In this document: positions 1-7,922 of the stretch, piece by piece
Layout: each line of letters starts with the position of its first letter
How positions within the stretch are numbered: position 1 is the first letter of the stretch
Source: DAOUJI01 sp965224415
Lineage (GTDB): Bacteria; Chloroflexota; Dehalococcoidia; Lucifugimonadales; JAGWBF01
Assembly (NCBI GenBank): GCA_965224415.1
Contig: CBDCZB010000003.1
Location: 248,001 to 312,000, forward strand
Direction of reading: 5' to 3'
Length of the DNA: 64,000 nucleotides
The notes under the pieces: model-generated
Databases searched by the model: none
What the model saw: the letters and a program-made list of their open reading frames with translations, nothing else
What the model was told of the DNA's origin: nothing
Made by a program: the position numbers and the translations under genes

Positions 1-353
1 CGATGTCCCGGTGATTCGGCTGGTTCTCGACAATCTGAACACGCATCGGATGGCCTCGCTTTACGAGACTTTCCCGGCGGCCGAGGCCCGGCGCATCGCC
101 AAGCGGCTGGAGTTGCACCACACTCCCAAGCACGGAAGCTGGCTGAATATGGCGGAGATCGAGTTCAGCGTGCTGGCCCGGGCCTGCCTGCGCGGACGCA
201 ACGGAGATGAGGACAGCCTGGAAAGAGCCGTCAGCGCCTGCGTGTCAGAGCGGAACGCGATAGGAGCTACCATTAACTGGCGGTTCACTGCCCAAGACGC
301 CAGACGCAAACTCCATCGCCTCTATCCCTGCCAATCCTGATTTGGTTCAGTAC
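1..353 (+). mobile_element. IS630-family element, right-end fragment (copy 1)
   Basis: This is the 3' part of an IS630/Tc1-type insertion sequence cut by the window start. By eye, bases 1-353 are identical to 36651-37003 of the complete copy at 35782-37003. The right terminus reads GGTTCAGTAC and is followed by TA (354-355), the dinucleotide this family duplicates. The left end lies outside the window, so its own target duplication cannot be checked. Complete sequence identity with copy 2 implies recent transposition or ongoing gene conversion. Confidence 0.9.
2..340 (+). CDS. IS630 transposase, C-terminal fragment (DDE superfamily)
   Basis: Partial reading frame open to the window edge. It encodes the last two thirds of the catalytic half of an IS630 transposase, identical in protein sequence to the end of the gene at 36358-36990. 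The second catalytic Asp (VLDNLNTH) and the catalytic Glu (WLNMAEIEF) are both present; the first Asp lies upstream of the window. By family knowledge the protein cuts and joins DNA at TA sites. Whether the complete gene is functional cannot be seen here. Confidence 0.88.
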   Translation, partial: DVPVIRLVLDNLNTHRMASLYETFPAAEARRIAKRLELHHTPKHGSWLNMAEIEFSVLARACLRGRNGDEDSLERAVSACVSERNAIGATINWRFTAQDARRKLHRLYPCQS

Positions 354-532
354 TAGGCTAATGGTACACTAAGGTTCTCCGGCTTCAACCACTAAGAAGA
401 TAAAGACATTCCCTGGGCCAGTCCCACGCCTAACCTGTGCGGATGGTAGGGACGCCGGATATTTGGTATCCTTTCTATAGAGCGGTGGGCTATAGGGCAT
501 CACCCCTTACACGCCCCAATTGAGAGAAGCGG
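341..532. other. Intergenic region between IS630 end and xdhC
   Basis: It holds the last bases of the IS630 element and its TA site (354-355), then about 175 bases without a convincing ORF or RNA gene. The stretch before xdhC has A/T-rich patches such as TATTTGGTATCC that could hold a promoter, but I see no good -35/-10 pair. I looked for a molybdenum-cofactor riboswitch because of the neighbouring genes and found nothing recognisable. Confidence 0.5.
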
Positions 533-1669
533 ATGAGAGAAACGGTAGAAGAAGCTGCAAGGTTGCTGGAACAGGGCGAACCCTGCGTCATGGCCACCGT
601 GGTGCGCACCAAAGGCTCCACGCCACAGAAACCCGGCGCACAGTTGCTGGTGCGCAAGGACGGCTCAGGCATTGGAACCCTGGGTGGCGGCTGCGTTGAA
701 GGAGACATCTGGTACGCGGCCAAGGAAATACTGCGCAAGGGCGACGGCCCCGAGTACAAGGACTACCTTCTCAACGAGGACATCGCGGCCAGGGACGGAC
801 TGGTCTGCGGCGGCTCCATGTACTTCTTCTTGGAGCCTCTTAGAGGACCGGAGGACTTCCTGCCCTACGCCAGGGAGATGATGGAGGCCTACGAGAGCGG
901 GCGGCCCGTCAGCGTGGCCACCGTCGTCAGGTCTGACTCGGGACGGGGAGAGATGGGAGCACGGCTTCTACTCAGAGACGACGGCTCCACGAAAGGCACC
1001 CTGGGAGACGAAGAACTGGACCGCATGGCCCTGGAAGCCGCCAGCCAGGTGGCGGACCTGGGAAACAACAAGGACATCATGACCCACGACGGGGTTGAGA
1101 TATTCGTGGAGGGAGTCACCACTCCTCCCACCCTGGTCTTGGTGGGCGGTGGCCACGTGGCAAGGGCCACCTACAACCTGGCTGTCCTGCTGGGTTACAG
1201 GATATACGTCGTGGACGACAGAGAGGAATTCTCCAACTCGGAGCGGTTCCCGGACGCAGCCGGAACGTTCAAAGTCCCGGACTACGGCCACAGTTTCGAA
1301 GACGTGCCAATAAACGCCAACACCTTCATCGTCGTGGCGACTAGAGGCCACTGGTTCGACGACGTAGCCCTGGAAGCGGCCGTCAAGACTCCGGCCAAGT
1401 ACATCGGCCTGCTGGGCAGCAGGCGCAAGACCATAATGATCTATCAGCGGCTGGTCCAACTGGGCATGTCGCCCGACAGGCTGAAGGCGGTGCACGCTCC
1501 CGTCGGACTGGACATAGGCGCCAGGACTCCCGAAGAGTTGGCCGTGAGCATCATGTCCGAAATCATCATGTTCCGCCACGACGGACAAGGCGGGTCCATG
1601 AAGATGGAGGAACGGTACTTTGACCGGGCTGTGGGCAAGGCCCTGGCGGGCCAGGCAGCCTCAGACTGA
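533..1669 (+). CDS. xdhC: XdhC/CoxI family protein
   Basis: 378-residue XdhC/CoxI family member. Family proteins help insert or mature the molybdenum cofactor in xanthine dehydrogenase or CO-dehydrogenase-type hydroxylases, acting in the cytoplasm. The N-terminal XdhC_CoxI domain (about residues 10-120) has the ATVVRTKGSTPQKPG stretch, the LGGGCVEGD motif and the conserved LVCGG cysteine. The C-terminal Rossmann-like domain starts near residue 200 with LVGGGHVA and has the ATRGHWFDD and GLLGSRRK motifs. The ATG at 533 follows a weak purine-rich site. The stop lies three bases before the GTG of a MobA-like nucleotidyltransferase, so the two genes are very likely co-transcribed. No hydroxylase subunit genes are in view, so the client enzyme is unknown. 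Confidence 0.9.
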   Translation: MRETVEEAARLLEQGEPCVMATVVRTKGSTPQKPGAQLLVRKDGSGIGTLGGGCVEGDIWYAAKEILRKGDGPEYKDYLLNEDIAARDGLVCGGSMYFFLEPLRGPEDFLPYAREMMEAYESGRPVSVATVVRSDSGRGEMGARLLLRDDGSTKGTLGDEELDRMALEAASQVADLGNNKDIMTHDGVEIFVEGVTTPPTLVLVGGGHVARATYNLAVLLGYRIYVVDDREEFSNSERFPDAAGTFKVPDYGHSFEDVPINANTFIVVATRGHWFDDVALEAAVKTPAKYIGLLGSRRKTIMIYQRLVQLGMSPDRLKAVHAPVGLDIGARTPEELAVSIMSEIIMFRHDGQGGSMKMEERYFDRAVGKALAGQAASD

Positions 1670-1672
1670 TCC

Positions 1673-2281
1673 GTGCCCACAACAGCCGCCCTTCTCTTGT
1701 CAGCGGGCGAGTCAACCCGCATGGGGAAACCCAAAGCACTCCTTGACTGGCGAGGCGCCCCCCTCATCCAGCGTCAGGTCGACGCGTTGGCGGAAGCAGA
1801 CGTCTCCCCCATAATAGTCGTGCTGGGCCACGCCTATGAAGAGTTGGCGCCGTTTGTTCCCAATTCCCCAGGGGTGCACACCGTCCGTAACCCAGACTAT
1901 AAGTCGGGTAAGACCACCTCCATCAAAGCCGGTGCGCGTGAACTCCAACGGCTGGGCGCCGGCGACTCCCTTCTGTTGCTCAACGTCGACCAGCCCCGCA
2001 CCTCCGACCTGATAAAGAGAGTGGTGGAATCCCACGACAACGGACACGCGCTGGTCACCGTCCCGACGTGGGAAGGCAAGGGAGGCCACCCGATAGTCCT
2101 GTCGGCCAGCCTGTTGGACGAGCTGTTGGAAATCCGCGAGGAAACCCTCGGGGTCAAAGCGTTGCGAATCCGGCACGAGGACCGCACCCAGAGAATAGAC
2201 CTGGGTGACCCGCAGGTGGCGGTGGACATGAACACCCCCGAGGACTACCGGAGGGCCCTGGATACCGTCAACCCTGTTTAG
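1673..2281 (+). CDS. MobA/MocA-like nucleotidyltransferase
   Basis: 202-residue MobA-like NTP transferase with a GTG start three bases after xdhC. The N-terminal signature LLSAGESTRMGKPKALLDW is the nucleotide-binding loop of molybdenum cofactor cytidylyl- or guanylyltransferases. LLLNVDQPR near residue 100 matches the metal-binding acidic segment, and GHP near residue 145 is the usual substrate loop. Family members attach CMP or GMP to molybdopterin. The partnership with xdhC favours MocA-type cytidylylation for a xanthine dehydrogenase-family enzyme. Residues are consistent with an active enzyme, but cytidylyl versus guanylyl specificity cannot be read from sequence alone. Confidence 0.85.
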   Translation: MPTTAALLLSAGESTRMGKPKALLDWRGAPLIQRQVDALAEADVSPIIVVLGHAYEELAPFVPNSPGVHTVRNPDYKSGKTTSIKAGARELQRLGAGDSLLLLNVDQPRTSDLIKRVVESHDNGHALVTVPTWEGKGGHPIVLSASLLDELLEIREETLGVKALRIRHEDRTQRIDLGDPQVAVDMNTPEDYRRALDTVNPV

Positions 2282-2354
2282 CGCCGCCGCTATGGGTTAG
2301 AATACCGGCGCATTCTCCACACAATCACACTGAATCGACCAACCGGAGGATCTG

Positions 2355-3548
2355 ATGAAGCCTTTAGAAGGAATACGCGTGCTGGACTTGACCAGGGCGC
2401 TGGCCGGCCCTTATTGCGCCATGATGCTGGGGGACTATGGCGCAGACGTAATCAAGATAGAGGTGCCTGGAAGCGGGGACGATACGCGGAAATGGGGGCC
2501 GCCCTTCATCGAGGACGAAAGCGCCTACTTTCTGTCAATTAACCGGAACAAACGCAGCTTGACCCTGAACTTTCGGCACGAAGAAGGCCCGAAGATATTT
2601 CTGGAGCTGGCTAAGAACGCCCACATAGTCGTGGAGAACTTCACGCCCGACGTAACCAGCAGGCTGGGCATCGACTACGAGGCGGTGAAGGCCGTCAACC
2701 CCAAAATCGTCTACTGCTCCATATCGGGCTTCGGACAGACCGGTCCCTACCGCACCAAGTCGGCGTATGACCAGGTGATGCAGGGCATAGGCGGCATCAT
2801 GAGCCTCACCGGCGAACCAGGCGGCGCCCCTACCAAAATGGGAATCGCCCTCACCGACATCGGCGCGGGAATGATGGGGGCCTACGCCATAATGACTGCG
2901 CTGTTCCACCAGTCACTGCACGGCTTGGACGAGGGCCAGTACATCGACGTGTCCATGTTGGACCTCCAGGTGGCGTGGCTGACCTACATGGCGGGCTACT
3001 ATTTCGCCACCGGCGAGAACCCGGAGAAGGTCGGAGCGGCCCACCCGACGCTGGTGCCCTACCAGGCCTTCCAGTGCCAGGGCGGCAAGTACATCAACAT
3101 AGCCGTCGGGTCCGACCGCCTCTGGGAGAGGTTCTGCAAGGCCATGGACAGGGAAGACCTGTTCGACCATCCCGACTACCGCCAGAACGGGGACAGGGTG
3201 AGGAACCGCTCCCACCTGGTGGCCGTGCTCCAAGAAGAGTTCGAAAAGAAGACGGTGGACGAGTGGGTGAAAACGCTGGAAGAGGGCGGAGTTCCATGCG
3301 GACCCATCAACGAGGTCAGCGACGTTTTCAACGATCCACAGGTCATTCACCGTGAGATGCTGCAAGAAGCGCCCCACGCCAGCCTCGGCACGGTCAAGGT
3401 CGCGGGCATACCCATCAAGTTCTCCCAGACCCCCGGAAGCGTCGAAAGAGGCGCCCCGGTGCTAGGCCAGCACAACATGGAGATACTGTCCGAGCTGGGC
3501 TACTCGGAACAGGATGCCGCCCGCCTTAAAGAGGAAGGGGCCATCTAA
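2355..3548 (+). CDS. CaiB/BaiF family (family III) CoA-transferase
   Basis: 397-residue family III CoA-transferase. These enzymes move CoA between acyl-CoAs and free carboxylic acids through an aspartyl-CoA thioester. The N terminus (LEGIRVLDLTRALAGPYCAMMLGDYGADVIKIE) is typical, and the expected catalytic Asp lies in the ALTDIGAG segment (residue about 168). The ATG follows a good ribosome site (CGGAGGA). The C terminus ends KEEGAI and its last 20 bases are duplicated at 6990-7009. The substrate is unknown; such genes are highly paralogous in SAR202-like bacteria. Confidence 0.92.
   Translation: MKPLEGIRVLDLTRALAGPYCAMMLGDYGADVIKIEVPGSGDDTRKWGPPFIEDESAYFLSINRNKRSLTLNFRHEEGPKIFLELAKNAHIVVENFTPDVTSRLGIDYEAVKAVNPKIVYCSISGFGQTGPYRTKSAYDQVMQGIGGIMSLTGEPGGAPTKMGIALTDIGAGMMGAYAIMTALFHQSLHGLDEGQYIDVSMLDLQVAWLTYMAGYYFATGENPEKVGAAHPTLVPYQAFQCQGGKYINIAVGSDRLWERFCKAMDREDLFDHPDYRQNGDRVRNRSHLVAVLQEEFEKKTVDEWVKTLEEGGVPCGPINEVSDVFNDPQVIHREMLQEAPHASLGTVKVAGIPIKFSQTPGSVERGAPVLGQHNMEILSELGYSEQDAARLKEEGAI
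3529..3548 (+). repeat. 20-bp direct repeat, left copy (CoA-transferase 3' end)
   Basis: AAGAGGAAGGGGCCATCTAA is the last 20 bases of the CoA-transferase gene including its stop codon. A copy with a single mismatch (C to T at the 14th base) occurs at 6990-7009. The pair brackets the DNA methyltransferase islet. This layout resembles integration at the 3' end of a gene, but no integrase is present between the copies. Confidence 0.75.
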
Positions 3549-3854
3549 CGGGGACTATATACAAAGATGGCCGAGAAAGCGAAAAAGGCAGGAGCATTAA
3601 CCTCCCACGCTGTCAGCGGTCAAAGATGGTGACCATAGGTTCTTGCCTTCTTTGGCCATAATGGTAGTGTTTCTTTGAGATTATCAACACGAGTCATAAG
3701 AAGAATGACGGGGGCAGTTGGCCAAACTTGAAGGCCGAACATTTAGCCTCACGTCCCCCAAACCGTGGACGCTAGAAAGTACTCAGTTGAACTTGAAAAG
3801 TTGATTGCAATTCACGAACATCTTCCTTAGTCAGAATAAGTTGGACAGTAGGCT
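3549..3854. other. Gene-free left flank of methyltransferase islet
   Basis: About 306 bases with no supported gene. To the eye the sequence is less GC-rich than its surroundings and has runs such as TTCTTGCCTTCTTTGG. It probably contains the promoter of the methyltransferase gene at 3855, but I find no clear -35/-10 pair. I see no tRNA, hairpin terminator or integrase remnant. Confidence 0.5.
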
Positions 3855-5546
3855 ATGACGAGTGGCACTCACGAACACACACTGAACGTTGCCTTGGGTG
3901 AGGTGCTGGGCCAACTACGGCGAAGCTGGAGGACAAGAGCCGAGCAGATAGGCCAGGTGCTCGCAGGGGGCGGCCGTCCCGACATCCTCATAGAGGAGGC
4001 GAGCGGTTGGCCTGTTGTCATCGAGGCTGAGGGGAGTAATCATGCTAGCGCCGAGCGCGAAGCCCAGGCTCGACTAGGTCGCATGGTCGCCAACACAGGC
4101 CGACAAATCGAGACCGCGATTGCGCTGGTGTATCCGCCGAACCTCCACGCACTCGAAGGCTCCGTACTACGAGAAGCGATACGCCACACAAACGAAATGG
4201 AATACACGCTCTACACTCGCCGAGTCGGTCAGCCACCTGATCGCCTGCCGTCGCAGGGTTGGATAAGTGGTGGCGTGCGGGACTTGGCTATGCTCGTGCA
4301 TCGCGCAGCTGTACCTCCTCCGAGGATCGAGACGCTCGCCACTGAGCTTGAGAACGGAGTAAGGCTCGCAGCAGAGGAGTTCACACATCGGCACATCTAC
4401 GGAAGTGAACTCGGTGCGCAGGTCTCAAGAGTCCTAGGCCAATCTGACGACAAGGAAGGACAGACGCGACGCATGGCCATGACCGTCATTGCGAACGCCC
4501 TTGTTTTTCACGAGTCGCTAGCTGAGGTCGAGTTCCAAGTACCGGAGACCGATGGAGGTTTCACGCGCGGGGTTAGACCTGTCGAGTCCTTCCGTCCTGG
4601 AGGCCTCTTCGCTCCTGGAGAGGTCTGCTTGGAGTGGGAGCGCATTCTGTCCGTGAATTATTGGCCGATCTTCTGGTCCGCCAAAGAGATGCTTCGTCTC
4701 ATGCCAACAGCCACAGCGAACGCCTTGCTTGGTTGGCTCTGGCAGACTGGCCAAAAGCTGGTTGCGGGTGGCGTAACCCGCTCACACGATCTCACCGGTA
4801 TCGTCTTTCAAAGGTTGATCGCCGACCGAAAGTTTCTAGCGACATATTACACGCGACCCGAGGCGGCGGCGTTGCTCGCTGCCCTCGCGTTGCCAGCCAA
4901 CAGGCCGCCCGGAGGCGCAGACTGGGGAGACGGCGAGACACTGGCCAGTGCTCAGATAGGGGACTTCGCCTGTGGCACGGGCACACTTCTGTCTATGGTA
5001 TACCAACGGATGTCGCTCTTGCATGAACTAAATGGTGGAGACCCGCGCAAGCTGCACGGACCAATGATGCGACATGGACTGGTAGGTCTCGACGTGCTCA
5101 ACATAGCCGTACACCTGACCGCGGCGATGCTTGCCGGAAGCCATCCCGACACACCGTTCGAGGGCGAATGCCTCTTGACGATGCCTTATGGCGAACAGAC
5201 GGACCAGAACGTTGCGATCGGCTCGTTGGATTTGTTGGCCAAGACTGTACAGCAATCACTGATGGATACCGCCGCTGCCGTATCAGCTGGGGGCCGAGCC
5301 CCAGAGGAGGTACGCGACCTCGTGTCCAGGGTAGGCCACGCCCAGTTCGACCTAGTGATTATGAATCCTCCTTTTATCCGTTCGACTGGAATTGAAGCTG
5401 AGAAGCGTGGCACGGGAAACCCTGCATTCGCAGCCTTCAACACCGATAAGGCCGCCCAGAAGCGGATGCAGGATTCGCTCGCGAACCTCAAGGGGGGGAG
5501 CACCGATCGGAACCGGCAACACCGGACTTGCCGCAGACTTCCTTGA
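3855..5546 (+). CDS. N6-adenine DNA methyltransferase, N-terminal part of frameshifted gene
   Basis: First part of a large class I DNA methyltransferase gene. Residues about 45-75 (RPDILI then PVVIEAEG) resemble a PD-(D/E)xK-like nuclease core with ExE in place of ExK; this is an inference. The SAM-binding motif I (DFACGTGTLL) lies near residue 370 and the catalytic motif IV (NPPF) near residue 505, which places it with N6-adenine methylases of type I/IIG or BREX-like systems. The frame is lost in a run of seven G at 5492-5498, and the last 17 residues are out-of-frame translation. Removing one G joins it to the frame ending at 6927 for a protein of about 1023 residues. No restriction, specificity or BREX partner is adjacent. 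The gene is either inactivated, phase-variable or affected by a sequencing error. Confidence 0.8.
   Translation: MTSGTHEHTLNVALGEVLGQLRRSWRTRAEQIGQVLAGGGRPDILIEEASGWPVVIEAEGSNHASAEREAQARLGRMVANTGRQIETAIALVYPPNLHALEGSVLREAIRHTNEMEYTLYTRRVGQPPDRLPSQGWISGGVRDLAMLVHRAAVPPPRIETLATELENGVRLAAEEFTHRHIYGSELGAQVSRVLGQSDDKEGQTRRMAMTVIANALVFHESLAEVEFQVPETDGGFTRGVRPVESFRPGGLFAPGEVCLEWERILSVNYWPIFWSAKEMLRLMPTATANALLGWLWQTGQKLVAGGVTRSHDLTGIVFQRLIADRKFLATYYTRPEAAALLAALALPANRPPGGADWGDGETLASAQIGDFACGTGTLLSMVYQRMSLLHELNGGDPRKLHGPMMRHGLVGLDVLNIAVHLTAAMLAGSHPDTPFEGECLLTMPYGEQTDQNVAIGSLDLLAKTVQQSLMDTAAAVSAGGRAPEEVRDLVSRVGHAQFDLVIMNPPFIRSTGIEAEKRGTGNPAFAAFNTDKAAQKRMQDSLANLKGGSTDRNRQHRTCRRLP
5492..5498 (+). repeat. 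G7 homopolymer tract at the methyltransferase frameshift
   Basis: Seven consecutive G bases at exactly the point where the methyltransferase reading frame breaks. With six G the protein reads LKGGAPIGTGNTG and continues smoothly into the downstream frame. With seven G it ends 16 codons after the tract. Slippage in such tracts switches methyltransferase genes on and off in some bacteria, but seven bases is short, and assembly or read error is an equal possibility. Confidence 0.7.
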
Positions 5547-6927
5547 CCTTGCGTTGCGCAAGGTGCGGAATGATGGTGTGATCGCGCTAGTGCTGCCGCT
5601 CAGCGCGATCAGTGGATTGGAATGGGAGAAGGCCCGTAAAGTCGTGGGAAGTCAGTGCCAGGACATTACCGTTTTGACAATAGCGGGTGCGGGTTCTTAC
5701 GACTCCTCATTTTCTGCCGACACCGGGATGGCGGAATGTTTGTTGGTGGCCCGGACAGGCAACCAACACACGGAGAAGCGAGCGACTTTCGTGATGCTGC
5801 GTCGAAGGCCTCGGTCTGCGGTCGAAGCGGAATTGTTAGCTAATGAGATTTCACGCATTAGTGAGTCCGGGCAGTTGCGTGCCGTCGATCGTATGGACGG
5901 TCTGAGCACAATTGCTATCGGAGATCAAGACTACGGGGTCATGCTTGAATCTCCGCTTCCTGAATCAGGGCCTTGGCCGTTGGTAGGGATTCTTGACTGG
6001 GAATTAGCTCAGGTCGCCTGGAATCTCGAACGAGGTAAGCTTGTTCCTATAGGACTGCCGGGCAGAGACAGCATCGAACTTTCAGTAGTGCCCATAGGAC
6101 AAGTTGCCCATCGAGGTCCTTACCATGCGGACATCGACTGGGATCAGCCAGATGGCACGCCTCGGGGTCCTTTCGAGTTGATCAAACCGGCGGTCAGCCC
6201 TGCGCCCACGTATCCGATGCTTTGGGCGCATGATGCCAAGCGCGAACGAAGGCTCATTGTCGATCCCGACTCCGAAGGTCAGATCAAGGCAGCCTCCGGG
6301 AAAGTGACCCACACTGAACTCATGGAAAAAGCTGAACGAATCAGCAAGACTGTCACTCGCGCTCACTATAACCGGGATTTGCAGTTCAACTCTCAATCTC
6401 TCATCGTTGCGATGACCGAGCTTCCGTGCATTGGTGGTCGGGCTTGGCCATCGGTTATTCTTACGGAGCCGGAGCGCGAATACGCCTTCGCGCTCTGGTG
6501 TAACTCAACGCTAGGGCTTCTTATGCACTGGTGGGTTGCAAACAAGACTCAATCGGGACGTGGTACCACGACCGTCACTAGCATCCCCAACATTCCAACG
6601 TTCGACGTGCGAACCCTGACCCATGTGCAGGTCGCTGCCGCGAAGGCCGCGTTCGAGGAGTTGCGGAAGCAGCGCTTTCTACCGTTCGACCAAATTGACG
6701 AAGACCTGGCCCGAGCGGAACTCGACCGCCGCCTGCTCGTAGAAGTGCTCAATCTACCGGAGAAACTTTCCGATCCAGGTGGCCCCATAGACCTTCTGAG
6801 ACGCAAGCTAGCACGCGAGCCGCAGATTCATGGAGGAAAACAGACGCGTGTAGTCTTCTACAACCTTGTTGATGAAGAAGGCAATGGGGTCAGCAGTGAA
6901 GGAAGGGAGAGTCGTTCAGATCGTTAA
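5497..6927 (+). CDS. N6-adenine DNA methyltransferase, C-terminal part of frameshifted gene
   Basis: Continuation of the methyltransferase in the +1 frame. It starts at the G tract and reads GAPIGTGNTGLAADFLDLAL, followed by VIALVLPLSAISG, the usual post-motif-IV region of N6-adenine methylases. The remaining roughly 450 residues likely hold target recognition and helical domains; SGRGTTTVTSIPNIPTFDV resembles the substrate-contact segment of large methylases. The C-terminal 100 residues are charged and helical. There is no ribosome-binding site at the frame entry, so this is not a separate gene. Codon use looks less GC-rich than that of neighbouring metabolic genes, consistent with transfer. 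Confidence 0.78.
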   Translation, partial: GAPIGTGNTGLAADFLDLALRKVRNDGVIALVLPLSAISGLEWEKARKVVGSQCQDITVLTIAGAGSYDSSFSADTGMAECLLVARTGNQHTEKRATFVMLRRRPRSAVEAELLANEISRISESGQLRAVDRMDGLSTIAIGDQDYGVMLESPLPESGPWPLVGILDWELAQVAWNLERGKLVPIGLPGRDSIELSVVPIGQVAHRGPYHADIDWDQPDGTPRGPFELIKPAVSPAPTYPMLWAHDAKRERRLIVDPDSEGQIKAASGKVTHTELMEKAERISKTVTRAHYNRDLQFNSQSLIVAMTELPCIGGRAWPSVILTEPEREYAFALWCNSTLGLLMHWWVANKTQSGRGTTTVTSIPNIPTFDVRTLTHVQVAAAKAAFEELRKQRFLPFDQIDEDLARAELDRRLLVEVLNLPEKLSDPGGPIDLLRRKLAREPQIHGGKQTRVVFYNLVDEEGNGVSSEGRESRSDR

Positions 6928-6989
6928 GCGTCCGTTAACCAACCGATTTCTTAAGGAACTCCGCAACGGTTACTGCGCACTCGCTGTGC

Positions 6990-7009
6990 AAGAGGAAGGG
7001 GCTATCTAA
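6990..7009 (+). repeat. 20-bp direct repeat, right copy
   Basis: AAGAGGAAGGGGCTATCTAA matches 3529-3548 at 19 of 20 bases. Upstream, the in-frame reading is LAVQEEGAI followed by stop, so the duplicated piece still looks like the end of a CoA-transferase gene, while further upstream it does not. This is the right boundary of the methyltransferase islet. Confidence 0.75.
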
Positions 7010-7117
7010 GACTCCGGCAGGGTTATGAACGTATACTGTATTGCCTGCGTTCGGCGGCGGCATTATGATTGGGCGGCGGCGGTCCCCGGAACTCGATTGT
7101 AGGCGGGTAACGGCTTA

Positions 7118-7903
7118 ATGGACCTGGGTCTCTTGGACAGGGTGGCTATCGTGGGCAATTCCAGCCAGGGAATTGGCCGGGAGACGGCGCTTTGCCTTGC
7201 ACGCGAGGGAGTCAACCTGACCATAGTCTCCGACCACGAGGACGAACTGCGACAAACCGAGAGGGACATCTCAAGGGTCAGTTCACAACACAAAGTGCTG
7301 GCCATTCCGGGAGAGATGCTCAGTTCCGCCGACGTAAGAAGGGTCGTCAGGGGCACACACAACAGGTTCGGACGCATAGACATATTGGTCAACAGCATCG
7401 GCCAGCAACCCACCAAGGCCCCGTCCCTGATGGACGACCAAGAATGGGAAGAAGCCCTTCAGCGTAATTTCCTGAGCGTCGTCCGCATGTGCCGCGAGGT
7501 CATGCCGTACATGCAGCAGCAGCAATGGGGACGAATCATCAATCCCCTGTCGGCGCCGGTAGGCCGTTCATTCAAGGGACGGGTGGTCTCCATATCCAAC
7601 CCCATCGCCTTGTTGGGATACTCCAAGATGCTGGCGGTCGAGCTGGGGGCCTTCAACATCACTGTGAACTCGGTGTTGGCCGGTGTGATAGACACCGAAC
7701 CCTTGACCTCGTTCTACGAGGCGGCGGCCAACGACCAGGGGACGTCCCTCTCTGAGATCGTAAAGTCGGACATCCCTATGCACCGCATGGGGAAGCCCGG
7801 CGAGATGGCCGACCTGATAACCTTCCTAGCCTCCGAACGATCCAGCTACATCACCGGAACCACCGTTCCTGTGGATGGAGGGGCCGTCCAGTTCCCCATC
7901 TGA
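7118..7903 (+). CDS. Short-chain dehydrogenase/reductase-like protein with altered active site
   Basis: 261-residue SDR-fold protein. The N-terminal nucleotide-binding segment (VAIVGNSSQGIGRE) and the NSIGQQP segment, in place of the usual NNAG, are recognisable, and the C terminus ends in SSYITGTTVPVDGG as in classical SDRs. Aligned on the downstream SKMLAVELG segment, the YxxxK catalytic position reads SISNP, so both the catalytic Tyr and Lys appear to be missing. The protein may be a non-catalytic or mechanistically different SDR. The start is the ATG at 7118; no strong ribosome site is visible. The M24 peptidase gene begins 19 bases downstream, suggesting co-transcription. Confidence 0.85.
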   Translation: MDLGLLDRVAIVGNSSQGIGRETALCLAREGVNLTIVSDHEDELRQTERDISRVSSQHKVLAIPGEMLSSADVRRVVRGTHNRFGRIDILVNSIGQQPTKAPSLMDDQEWEEALQRNFLSVVRMCREVMPYMQQQQWGRIINPLSAPVGRSFKGRVVSISNPIALLGYSKMLAVELGAFNITVNSVLAGVIDTEPLTSFYEAAANDQGTSLSEIVKSDIPMHRMGKPGEMADLITFLASERSSYITGTTVPVDGGAVQFPI

Positions 7904-7922
7904 TTAGACACACAGAGCCGCT

